Source: an uncultured Lachnospiraceae bacterium (GTDB lineage: Bacteria; Bacillota; Clostridia; Lachnospirales; Lachnospiraceae). From it: a DNA stretch of 40,304 nt. Shown here one piece after another: positions 28,065-37,165 of the stretch (the first letter of the stretch is position 1; the number at the start of each line of letters is the position of its first letter). The translations under genes were made by a program, and so were the position numbers. A model generated the notes under the pieces. It had not been told where the DNA came from. It saw only the letters and a program-made list of their open reading frames with translations, and did not search any database. Where the stretch lies: NCBI GenBank assembly GCA_905233835.1, contig CAJOGB010000002.1, forward strand, positions 1-40,304, written 5' to 3'.

Positions 28065-28898
28065 ATGGGTGAACTGATTTATTGTAAAAATTCCATAGCG
28101 AAAACTCCGTATTATATTGAGGATGCCGGACTTAACATTTATTCATTGGAAGAATTGAGTTATTATATCTACAATAATCCCTATCTGATTGATACTTCCA
28201 TGATGTCGAAGGAGTTTATTTCTTGGCTTTCCGATGAACTGGGAGAAAAAGAAGCGGCAAATCAGCTTTCGGAATTAAAAGACGGAAATGCTCCTTTGCA
28301 TTTGTTCGTGGGAAGAATTCTAAATTCCTGTGGCTATCTGTCTCAAACCGAAATTAAACAGACCATGGATATCATTTCTTCCATCGAGAATAAGAGTGAA
28401 GAAGAATGCAAAAAGATTCGTGGCGATCGCTTCATGGAAAAGGGAAAAATCGTGGATGCCATCTATGAATACGAGAATATCTTAAATCACTCCAAAGATA
28501 TGTCGGATTCTTTGATGGGTGATATTTATCATAATTTGGGTTGTGCATATGCCAAACTGTTTTTCTTTGAACAGGCGGTTTCTTATTTTGATATGGCTTA
28601 TGAAAAAAATAAGAACCGGGATTCTTTGAAGTCACTGTTTTACGCACTTCGCTGTAATCGTAACGAAACTCAGTTTGAGTCTTATGTAGTGAAGTATCAG
28701 ATTTCCGAGGAGATGTCGGAAAAGATTAAATCGGAAGTGACGACTGTCAGCACTTGCAGTGAGATAAAAGATTTTGGAAAAGAAATGGATGAATTGTATG
28801 GAAACTATTCCTCCGATGCACAGTTGGAAAATCGTTTTGATACGATTTTAAATGAAGTACAAAAGAATTATAACAGTATGTCAAAGACAACGATTTAG
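28065..28898 (+). CDS. Hypothetical TPR-containing protein
   Basis: 277 aa; EKGKIVDAIYEYENILNHS...MGDIYHNLGCAYAKLFFFEQAVSYFDMAYEKN resembles tandem TPRs; 3 bp after the preceding gene. Confidence 0.72.
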   Translation: MGELIYCKNSIAKTPYYIEDAGLNIYSLEELSYYIYNNPYLIDTSMMSKEFISWLSDELGEKEAANQLSELKDGNAPLHLFVGRILNSCGYLSQTEIKQTMDIISSIENKSEEECKKIRGDRFMEKGKIVDAIYEYENILNHSKDMSDSLMGDIYHNLGCAYAKLFFFEQAVSYFDMAYEKNKNRDSLKSLFYALRCNRNETQFESYVVKYQISEEMSEKIKSEVTTVSTCSEIKDFGKEMDELYGNYSSDAQLENRFDTILNEVQKNYNSMSKTTI

Positions 28899-28907
28899 GA
28901 TAATAAG

Positions 28908-30092
28908 ATGTTATTTAAGAAAAAGCAAAACAAAAATGACAAATTGGATGAATCTTTTGAAAAGGTAATTTCGGAGATCCAAAGGATTGAAGATTGGAAT
29001 AACCCTAAAAAGATTGAACATTATATTTTGGATTCCTGCGAGCATATTATTGCCACCACAAAGGAAATCGAGGCTTTAAAAGCAGAGTATCGTGTCCTTA
29101 CTTCTTATTTGGAAGATATCGATAAGATTAAAAAACTTCCGAAAAAGGAGTTTTCGGAGATTTCTTTGGTTGCGAAAAATATTGAAGACTTGGAACGTTC
29201 AAAACGCATCTTTAAAGATACAAAACCAAAATTAACCGATGAACAGTTTTTATTGATTTCCGCCAATGAAGAAACAATTCCGGAAACAATTAAGCGCATG
29301 CAAAGCAATGAAAAGTATCAATCTGCCGTTGAAAACGATATGAGAGTATTAGAGGCGGAAAAGAATACTTATGAAATCGAACGGGATGATATTTTACATA
29401 CCAACAATTTGATTCGAAGATTCTCGGTTTTGCTTTTATTTGCCTTTGGTTCTTTTGTTCTTTTGATGTTTGTTTTAAAAACCTCTGTAAATATGGATAT
29501 TTCGTTATATCTGTATGTCATATTATTTGTGGCTGCCTTGGCTATCTTTTTGCTTTTTGTATTTTATACGAATAATCGAACCCGGAATCGACAATTGATT
29601 CGAAATATGAATAATACGATATCCATTTTGAATGTGGTTCGTATGAAATATGCCAATGTAACCAGCGCCATCTCCTTTGAACAGGAGAGATTCCATGTAA
29701 ATTCTTCCATGGAATTACATTATCTTTGGGATTGTTATATTGAAATGGTACGTGCACAGGACCAGTACATTCAGGACAATGACGATCTTGAGTATTTTAC
29801 GGGACGATTGATGCGCATGCTTGCCAAACTTGATTTGTATGATACGAAGATTTGGCAGAATCAGATCGCTGCGTTGGTTCATGAAGATGTGATGTCAAAA
29901 GTAAATCACGATTTGGTTGTTCGTCGTCAAAAGATTCGAGATAAGATAGCGGAAAATACAAAATCCGTGAAATCCGAACGAGATGAAATCGATCGCTTGA
30001 TGAAGATTCATAATTATTATGTTCCGGAAATTATTGAGATTATTACATCCGTAGATAAACTTTGCGGCTTGAAAAAACCTCAGATCAGTTGA
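28908..30092 (+). CDS. Hypothetical coiled-coil protein with central two-TM segment
   Basis: 394 aa, charged helical flanks and hydrophobic FSVLLLFAFGSFVLLMFVLKTS..ISLYLYVILFVAALAIFLLFVFY; 9 bp after the TPR gene. Confidence 0.72.
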   Translation: MLFKKKQNKNDKLDESFEKVISEIQRIEDWNNPKKIEHYILDSCEHIIATTKEIEALKAEYRVLTSYLEDIDKIKKLPKKEFSEISLVAKNIEDLERSKRIFKDTKPKLTDEQFLLISANEETIPETIKRMQSNEKYQSAVENDMRVLEAEKNTYEIERDDILHTNNLIRRFSVLLLFAFGSFVLLMFVLKTSVNMDISLYLYVILFVAALAIFLLFVFYTNNRTRNRQLIRNMNNTISILNVVRMKYANVTSAISFEQERFHVNSSMELHYLWDCYIEMVRAQDQYIQDNDDLEYFTGRLMRMLAKLDLYDTKIWQNQIAALVHEDVMSKVNHDLVVRRQKIRDKIAENTKSVKSERDEIDRLMKIHNYYVPEIIEIITSVDKLCGLKKPQIS

Positions 30093-30094
30093 TG

Positions 30095-30123
30095 TTTACT
30101 TTTTTATAGCCAAGTTATATAAT
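30095..30123 (+). promoter_or_regulatory. Putative sigma-A promoter for gltX
   Basis: TTTACT, 17 bp spacer, TATAAT. Confidence 0.6.
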
Positions 30124-30161
30124 CAACATTCGGATTGAAATGATAAAGGAGTTAAAGATAT

Positions 30162-31613
30162 ATGAAAATCAGAACCAGATATGCACCTTCTCCAACAGGA
30201 AGAATGCACGTTGGAAATTTAAGAACTGCTCTTTACGCTTATTTGATTGCGAAACATGAGGGCGGAGATTTTATTCTTCGAATCGAGGATACGGATCAGG
30301 AACGTTATGTGGAAGGCGCTGTTGATATTATTTACAGAACCTTAAAAGATACAGGATTGGTTCATGATGAAGGACCGGACAAAGACGGTGGCGTTGGCCC
30401 TTATGTTCAAAGTGAACGTCAAAAAGCCGGTATCTATTTGAAATATGCCAAACAGTTGATTGAAAAAGGAGAAGCTTATTATTGTTTTTGCGATCAAGAA
30501 CGTTTGGAATCCTTAAAGACCGAAGTTGTGGACGGAAAGGTGATTTCTATCTACGATAAGCATTGTCTTTCTCTTTCAAAAGAAGAAGTAGAGGCAAACC
30601 TTGCCGCAGGAAAGCCTTATGTTATTCGTCAGAATAATCCGCGCACCGGCACAACTGCTTTTGAAGATGAAATTTACGGACGCATCGAAGTAGATAATTC
30701 CGAACTTGACGATATGATTTTGATTAAGTCCGACGGTTATCCGACCTATAATTTTGCAAATGTGGTTGATGATCATTTGATGGGTATTACCCACGTGGTT
30801 CGAGGAAATGAATATCTTTCTTCTTCCCCGAAGTATAATCGTTTGTACGAAGCATTCGGATGGGAAGTTCCTGTTTATATTCATTGCCCTTTGATTACGA
30901 ATGAAGAGCATCAGAAACTTTCAAAAAGAAGCGGACATTCTTCTTTTGAAGATTTGATTGAACAGGGATTCGTGAAGGAAGCGGTTGTGAACTTTGTGGC
31001 CCTTCTTGGATGGAGCCCAAGTGATAATAATGAGATTATGTCTCTTGATGATTTGGTAACATCCTTTGATTATCATCATATTAATAAATCGCCTGCAGTA
31101 TTTGATATGGTAAAACTTCGTTGGATGAACGGAGAATATATCAAAGCAATGGACGAGGATACTTTCTATGGTATGGCTGAGCCGTACTTAAAGGAAGTCA
31201 TTAAGAAGGATTTGGATTTAAAGAAGATTTCTTCCATGGTTCATACACGAATCGAAACCTTCTTAGACATCAAAGATCATATTGATTTCTTTGAATCTTT
31301 GCCGGAGTATGATACTCAGATGTATGTTCATAAGAAAATGAAGACGACAGAAGAGTCTTCCCTTTCTTTGTTACAGGAGATTTTACCTGTTTTGGAAGCA
31401 CAGGATGATTATTCTAACGATGCACTTTTTGCTACTTTAAAGGGATTTGCGGAAAGTCATGAGTATAAAAACGGCTATGTGCTTTGGCCGATTCGTACCG
31501 CCGTATCCGGAAAGCAAAACACACCGGGCGGTGCAACCGAACTTATGGAGATTTTGGGTAAAGAAGAATCCTTAAATCGCATTCGAAAAGGTATTGAATT
31601 ATTAAGTAAATAG
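30162..31613 (+). CDS. gltX: Glutamyl-tRNA synthetase
   Basis: [67 protein letters not shown]. Confidence 0.96.
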   Translation: MKIRTRYAPSPTGRMHVGNLRTALYAYLIAKHEGGDFILRIEDTDQERYVEGAVDIIYRTLKDTGLVHDEGPDKDGGVGPYVQSERQKAGIYLKYAKQLIEKGEAYYCFCDQERLESLKTEVVDGKVISIYDKHCLSLSKEEVEANLAAGKPYVIRQNNPRTGTTAFEDEIYGRIEVDNSELDDMILIKSDGYPTYNFANVVDDHLMGITHVVRGNEYLSSSPKYNRLYEAFGWEVPVYIHCPLITNEEHQKLSKRSGHSSFEDLIEQGFVKEAVVNFVALLGWSPSDNNEIMSLDDLVTSFDYHHINKSPAVFDMVKLRWMNGEYIKAMDEDTFYGMAEPYLKEVIKKDLDLKKISSMVHTRIETFLDIKDHIDFFESLPEYDTQMYVHKKMKTTEESSLSLLQEILPVLEAQDDYSNDALFATLKGFAESHEYKNGYVLWPIRTAVSGKQNTPGGATELMEILGKEESLNRIRKGIELLSK

Positions 31614-31657
31614 TATTGGTTTTCATATATTCCGTAAGAAGAGACCAAAAGGAGTAT

Positions 31658-33283
31658 ATGAGAAACGAGAAACAAATTCTTGCAATCGAACATTTTACGG
31701 GACCGTGTCTTGTTATAGCGGGTCCCGGTTCGGGCAAGACGAAATGTCTGGTGGAACGGGTATGTAACCTAATCGAATCTCACCAAATTTCCCCTGAAAA
31801 AATCTTAGTTTTAACATTTACAAAAGATGCTGCAAATGAAATGAAGAATCGTTTTGTTAAGCAGTCTTCTTTTCATGGAAAAACACCGTTTTTCGGCACT
31901 TTTCATTCCTTCTTTTTCCAAATTTTAAAAGAAGAGTATCATTTTTCCAATCAGAATATTTTAAATACAAAAACCGCCGTTTCTTTGTTAAAAGAGGCAT
32001 TATCGTCCTGTCATATTCCGGAAAGCACCGTTGATTGTTTCGGAGTATTAAAGGAAATATCCGCTTGTTTGAATAAAAATATATCCGCGGATGATTTTGA
32101 ATCCCGTATGTTACAGTCCGATTTTTCTAAAGTATTTTTTTCATATCAAAGTTTGAAAGATAAGCATAACCTTATTGACTTTGACGATATGCAAAGCAAA
32201 GTGTATGATTTGTTATTAAATCATGAGGATGTGTTGGATAAATGGCAAAACAGATATTTGTTTGTATTATTGGATGAGGTACAGGATATCAATTCGTTAC
32301 AGTTTGATATTACAAATCTTTTGGTGAAAAAACATCAAAATCTATATGCGGTGGGAGATGACGATCAATCCATTTATGCCTTTCGAGGCTCTGTGCCTCG
32401 TCTTATGATGTCCTTTGAAAAAATCTATCCAAATTTAAAAACAATCGTACTTAATACGAATTACAGAAGCAAAAAACAGATTGTATCCGTAGCTTCTAAA
32501 TTTATTGAGCATAACGGATGTCGTTTTTCAAAAGAATATGAGAGCTTTTCCGATAACTTCGGAACAATAAAATATCTCCAGTTCGAGGATGAATGTGCGC
32601 AAGCCAATTATATTTCGGATGTCATTAAACTTACCAAAGGAAAAACCATCGGTATATTGTTTCGAAATAAAAAAGACGGAGATTATATCAGTCGATTTTT
32701 GGAGTGGAATCATATTCCTTATTACGCAAAGGAAAGATTTTATTATCAAAATACAAATGAGATTCTATTGGATGTAATCAACTATTTGAGCAACAAAAAA
32801 GATGACGGATATTCATTATTTGCAAGTATTAACATGTATCGAAAAGGTCTGGGATATGAGAGTTATTTAAAAAAGAAATACGAGAATGATCCAATGACTT
32901 TGGAAGTGGTGTTGTCGTATTTGGACGAACTTCAAAATGAATGTAAAAAGTTTTCAAAAAATTTAAGTGTTTCCGATGTGATTTGTCATTTGAAAAAAAT
33001 GGAAATGAAAGAATTGTATCGAACAAAAACTAAAGAGGAAACTAACGTATCTTTGTATACGTATCACGGTTCTAAAGGATTGGAGTTTGATATGGTGTTT
33101 TGCATAGATGTAAATGAGGGAATCGTTCCTTCACCTTATTGTAACGGGGATGTGGAAGAGGAAAGAAGGATGTTTTATGTGGCGATTACAAGAGCAAAAA
33201 GTGATTTATATATCAGTTGCATAAAAATAAGAGGGGGTAAAACATACAGCCCCTCTGTATTTATCAATGAAATGAAGTATTAG
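31658..33283 (+). CDS. Compact UvrD/PcrA-like superfamily 1 helicase
   Basis: Walker A AGPGSGKT, LTFTKDAANEMKNR, LLDEVQDIN, GDDDQSIYAFRGS, TYHGSKGLEFDMVF, EEERRMFYVAITRAK; start at MRNEKQ preceded by GGAG. Confidence 0.93.
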   Translation: MRNEKQILAIEHFTGPCLVIAGPGSGKTKCLVERVCNLIESHQISPEKILVLTFTKDAANEMKNRFVKQSSFHGKTPFFGTFHSFFFQILKEEYHFSNQNILNTKTAVSLLKEALSSCHIPESTVDCFGVLKEISACLNKNISADDFESRMLQSDFSKVFFSYQSLKDKHNLIDFDDMQSKVYDLLLNHEDVLDKWQNRYLFVLLDEVQDINSLQFDITNLLVKKHQNLYAVGDDDQSIYAFRGSVPRLMMSFEKIYPNLKTIVLNTNYRSKKQIVSVASKFIEHNGCRFSKEYESFSDNFGTIKYLQFEDECAQANYISDVIKLTKGKTIGILFRNKKDGDYISRFLEWNHIPYYAKERFYYQNTNEILLDVINYLSNKKDDGYSLFASINMYRKGLGYESYLKKKYENDPMTLEVVLSYLDELQNECKKFSKNLSVSDVICHLKKMEMKELYRTKTKEETNVSLYTYHGSKGLEFDMVFCIDVNEGIVPSPYCNGDVEEERRMFYVAITRAKSDLYISCIKIRGGKTYSPSVFINEMKY

Positions 33284-33284
33284 A

Positions 33285-33593
33285 TTATTCTTCAACTTCG
33301 TCCTGGATTTCCTGAAAGCGTTTACCTACGCGTTCATATTCCTCATCATCCTGAATGTTGTCTAAGTACGGTTCGCCGGTTTCTTCGTTTTCAAAGTAGC
33401 GATAAATAATGACTTCGTCTTCGCGAAGGGGTTCTCCGTTTTCGTCAACCGGTAATAAAACGATGTAATCCTGATCTTCAACATCAAATATTGTAAGAAT
33501 TTCGCAGTCCAATTCGGAACCGTCATCCATTTCAAGTGTAACCATTACATCGGTATCATTTTCATCAATCGGAAATGTTTCTTCGTTTTTCAA
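33285..33593 (-). CDS. DUF1292 family acidic protein
   Basis: ITLxxDDGSELDCEILTIFDVEDQDYIVLLPVDE pattern typical of DUF1292. Confidence 0.88.
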   Translation of the reverse strand: MKNEETFPIDENDTDVMVTLEMDDGSELDCEILTIFDVEDQDYIVLLPVDENGEPLREDEVIIYRYFENEETGEPYLDNIQDDEEYERVGKRFQEIQDEVEE

Positions 33594-33679
33594 TTTGATT
33601 CTCCTTCTTAAAATTTTTCATCATTATATAAAAACCATGGAATAAAAGCAATGAAAAACAAAAAAGATTCTATGAAAAA

Positions 33680-33709
33680 TTGCCTATAATTCAAGAAATA
33701 TGCTATAAT
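33680..33709 (+). promoter_or_regulatory. Putative sigma-A promoter for GH13-like gene
   Basis: TTGCCT, 18 bp spacer, TATAAT. Confidence 0.6.
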
Positions 33710-33759
33710 TTATTGGATTTTTACGAATCGCTAAAAGGGAAAGATGAGAGGAAATAAAC

Positions 33760-35607
33760 ATGTCACTATCCGTTAAAATCGGTGACTTTTTTGAATACGG
33801 TGCCATCATCAAAGGAAAAGATGTTACCTTTACGTTTGCTACCGATAAATTAAAAGATGCATCGGTTTTACTATTTGACGTAAATACGAAAAAATTGGCT
33901 CATGAGATTAAACTTCCCAAGGAATTTTCTGTTGGAAAAGTCTATTCTGTCTGCGTGTCCGGCTTAAAATGGCAGTCTCTTTGTTATCTTTTAAAATCCG
34001 ATAAAAAGATTTATTTAGATCCTCATGCAAAGGTGATTGTTGGCCGCGAAGTATGGATGGATGAGAAACGCTTTGAATCCGAATATAAAGTTTACGGCGG
34101 ATTTGTAGAGGAGTCCTATAATTGGAAGACACAAAAACCTTTGATTTCCTCCGATAAAATGATTCTTTATAAGTTACATATGCGTGGCTTTACCATGGAT
34201 CATCATTTACCCAAAACCAAAAAAGGAAATTATAAGGGAATTATCTCTTTACTTCCACAGTTAAAAGACTTGGGTGTTTCCTCATTGGAATTTTTGCCTT
34301 TTTATGAGTTTGAAGAAATGCGTTTCAAATCCGAGACAAAGCTTTCTTCCAAGAAGGCAAAGGAAGTCTTTTATCCTGCGTACGGTACCAATTATTGGGG
34401 ATACGGGGAAGGAAATTATTTTGCTCCGAAAGCATCTTATTTTGGCGGTAATGATGTGGTTATTCATGCAAAAGAAATGATTGATGCCATCCATGGAGCG
34501 TCCATGGAAGTGATTATGGAAATCTCTTTTTCAAATGAGCATGGAGCCGAGTTTATTAATTCGGTTTTGGAATATTGGGTAAGAGAGTATCATGTGGACG
34601 GATTTCATTTGCTTGGTGCGGCTCTCCCAGTGGAGCGCGTTGCTCAAAATCCTTATTTGGCTGATACAAAACTATTTTATGACAACTTTTCTTATGATGT
34701 TTTAAGTGCAGAAGATGATAAAAAGCATTTGTTTGTTTACAACGATGATTTTACATATCCCCTTCGAAGACTTCAGCATCATATGGACGGAAATATTTCC
34801 GATTTTGCGGATCAAATGCGCAGACAGGGAGAACATTTCGGATTTGTAAATTATGCGGCGTCCAACAGTGGCTTTTGTCTGTGGGATGTGTACAGCTACG
34901 GTGAAAAGCATAACCAGGACAACGGCGAAGACAATACGGACGGAAGTAATTACAACTGTTCACATAATCACGGTTTTGAAGGCCCCACAAAGAAATCGTC
35001 CATTAATAAGATTCGTTTGATGAATGCCAGATGTGCAATCACATCGGCTCTTTTGTCACAGTCTGTTCCCTTGATTTTATCCGGGGATGAGATTAACAAT
35101 TCCCAGTCCGGAAACAATAACCCTTATTGCCAGGACAATGAAATCGGTTGGGTGAATTTTTCCAATAAAAAAGTATCGGCGAAAAAGTTTAGAGATTATG
35201 TGAAGGCTGTGATTCGTTTCCGAAAAGAACATGATATCTTAACCAAAGATACTCCCATGGCGTTAAATGACTATAAGCACGTGGGAATTCCGGATTTATC
35301 TTATCACGGAAGAGAACCTTGGATTATGGGAATCGGTGCTGAGAAAAAGGCAATCGGCATCTATTACAGCGGACAGTATTCCAAGTCTAAGAATAAAGAG
35401 GACGTAATGCTTCTTTACAATTTTTATTATGATAAAGAAGAATTTGCGGCACCGAAATTACCGGGAAAGAAAAAGTGGTATTTTGTAACCAATACCGCAG
35501 ATGATGTTTTTGCTCCCGCAAAAGAACCGCTTGTTGATCAGACAAAAGTTTTGGTTCCCGGCGGAACGGTTACAATTTTGGTTGGAAAGGAAGTTTCTGA
35601 TGAATAG
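33760..35607 (+). CDS. GH13 isoamylase/glycogen-debranching-like protein, probable pseudoenzyme
   Basis: YKLHMRGFTMD, PQLKDLGVSSLEFLPFYEFEE, YWGYGEGNYFAPKASY, VYSYGEKHNQDNGEDNTDGSNYNCSHNHG, GDEINNSQSGNNNPYCQDNEIGWVNF match the debranching-enzyme fold, but the catalytic residues are replaced (see findings). Confidence 0.88.
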   Translation: MSLSVKIGDFFEYGAIIKGKDVTFTFATDKLKDASVLLFDVNTKKLAHEIKLPKEFSVGKVYSVCVSGLKWQSLCYLLKSDKKIYLDPHAKVIVGREVWMDEKRFESEYKVYGGFVEESYNWKTQKPLISSDKMILYKLHMRGFTMDHHLPKTKKGNYKGIISLLPQLKDLGVSSLEFLPFYEFEEMRFKSETKLSSKKAKEVFYPAYGTNYWGYGEGNYFAPKASYFGGNDVVIHAKEMIDAIHGASMEVIMEISFSNEHGAEFINSVLEYWVREYHVDGFHLLGAALPVERVAQNPYLADTKLFYDNFSYDVLSAEDDKKHLFVYNDDFTYPLRRLQHHMDGNISDFADQMRRQGEHFGFVNYAASNSGFCLWDVYSYGEKHNQDNGEDNTDGSNYNCSHNHGFEGPTKKSSINKIRLMNARCAITSALLSQSVPLILSGDEINNSQSGNNNPYCQDNEIGWVNFSNKKVSAKKFRDYVKAVIRFRKEHDILTKDTPMALNDYKHVGIPDLSYHGREPWIMGIGAEKKAIGIYYSGQYSKSKNKEDVMLLYNFYYDKEEFAAPKLPGKKKWYFVTNTADDVFAPAKEPLVDQTKVLVPGGTVTILVGKEVSDE

Positions 35608-36139
35608 CTTCTTTGGACACTTAAAGACAATCAATCATCACAAACGATTGGTGATGGAGGGATGTTTTCAGGTCGGACTTTATAAGCAGGGACTTTTACA
35701 CGATTTATCAAAGTATTCCCCTACGGAGTTTTTCGTTGGTGTAAAGTATTTTCAAGGGGACAGAAGTCCGAACAACGCGGAACGGGAGGATAAAGGCGTT
35801 TCTCTCGCGTGGCTGCATCATAAGGGAAGAAATAAACACCATATGGAATATTGGATTGACTATTCTCAAAAGAAAGACGGTCGAATGGTAGGTATGGATA
35901 TGCCTGCGAAATATGTGGTGGAGATGTTTATCGATCGTGTGGCCGCATGTAAGACATATCAAAAAGATAAGTATACGGACAGAAGTCCGTTGGAATATTA
36001 TAAAAGAGGTTTCGATCATTATTTGATTCACCCAAACACACAGGCTTTGTTGGAAGAAATGCTTACCATGCTTGCCGAAAAGGGAGAAAAGGAAACCTAT
36101 TTATATATTCGAAAGAATATTTTGCATAATAAAAAATAA
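35600..36139 (+). CDS. DUF5662 family protein (HD-like metal-binding motifs)
   Basis: MNSFFGHLKTINHHKRLVMEGCFQVGLYKQGLLHDLSKYSPTEF...LAWLHHKGRNKHHMEYWIDY; start at 35600 overlapping the preceding gene by 8 bp. Confidence 0.83.
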   Translation: MNSFFGHLKTINHHKRLVMEGCFQVGLYKQGLLHDLSKYSPTEFFVGVKYFQGDRSPNNAEREDKGVSLAWLHHKGRNKHHMEYWIDYSQKKDGRMVGMDMPAKYVVEMFIDRVAACKTYQKDKYTDRSPLEYYKRGFDHYLIHPNTQALLEEMLTMLAEKGEKETYLYIRKNILHNKK

Positions 36140-36154
36140 AGTTGAGGATGAATT

Positions 36155-37162
36155 ATGGAAAAGGAAAAGAAGATTTTATATAGCGGAATGCAGGCAACAT
36201 CAACGCTGACCTTAGGAAATTATTTGGGAGCGTTAAAAAACTGGGTGAATATTCACGAGGATTATGACTGCTTTTTCGGTGTTATGGATTTGCATAGCCT
36301 AACAGTGAGACAGGAACCGGCAGAATTTCGAAAGAATGCCAGAAGCATCTATGCTTTATATGTTGCGGCAGGACTAGATCCGGAGAAGAACTGTGTTTAT
36401 TACCAGTCTCATGTGCCGACCCATGCACAGCTTGCGTGGATTTTAAACTGCTTTACTTATATGGGCGAATTAAACCGTATGACTCAGTTTAAAGATAAAT
36501 CCTCTAAGCATGCGGACAATATCAATGCAGGTCTCTTTACCTATCCGGTTTTAATGGCTGCGGATATTTTATTATATCAGGCAGATGTGGTACCCATCGG
36601 TAAAGACCAGATGCAGCATTTGGAAATCACCAGAGATATTGCAGAGCGTTTCAATAATATTTACGGTGATGTATTTACCATTCCAGAACCTTATCTCGGA
36701 AAAGCCGGAGCGAAGATTATGTCTTTGCAGGAGCCGGTAAAGAAGATGTCTAAGTCGGATGAAAACGAGAATGCAACCGTTCGTCTTTTGGATGATAAGG
36801 ATACCATCCTTCGTAAGTTTAAACGTGCGGTAACAGACTCTGAAACGGAAGTTCGTTTTGATGAAGAGAATAAACCGGGTGTTTCCAATTTGATGAGCAT
36901 TTACCGTTGTGTAACCGGAAAATCTTACGAAGAAATCGAAAAAGAGTTTTCGGGTCGCGGTTACGGTGACTTTAAGATGGCAGTGGGAGAAGCGGTAGTA
37001 GCGGAACTTGAACCCATTCAGAAACGATATGATGAACTTATGAAAGAAAAGACCTATCTTGATAAGTGCATCAAAGAAAATGATGAGAAGGCATATTATT
37101 TCTCAAATAAAACACTCCGCAAAGTCCACAAAAAAGTAGGCCTTACGGAGATGATTCGTTAA
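36155..37162 (+). CDS. trpS: Tryptophanyl-tRNA synthetase
   Basis: SGMQATSTLTLGNYLGALKNWV, YPVLMAADILLYQADVVPIGKDQMQHLE, KKMSKSDENENA. Confidence 0.96.
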   Translation: MEKEKKILYSGMQATSTLTLGNYLGALKNWVNIHEDYDCFFGVMDLHSLTVRQEPAEFRKNARSIYALYVAAGLDPEKNCVYYQSHVPTHAQLAWILNCFTYMGELNRMTQFKDKSSKHADNINAGLFTYPVLMAADILLYQADVVPIGKDQMQHLEITRDIAERFNNIYGDVFTIPEPYLGKAGAKIMSLQEPVKKMSKSDENENATVRLLDDKDTILRKFKRAVTDSETEVRFDEENKPGVSNLMSIYRCVTGKSYEEIEKEFSGRGYGDFKMAVGEAVVAELEPIQKRYDELMKEKTYLDKCIKENDEKAYYFSNKTLRKVHKKVGLTEMIR

Positions 37163-37165
37163 GTA

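Noticed and set aside
31658-33283. UvrD-like helicase as a defence-system component
   Set aside because: Motifs are those of an ordinary SF1 helicase and neighbours (gltX, DUF1292) are housekeeping; no nuclease or partner gene supports a defence role.
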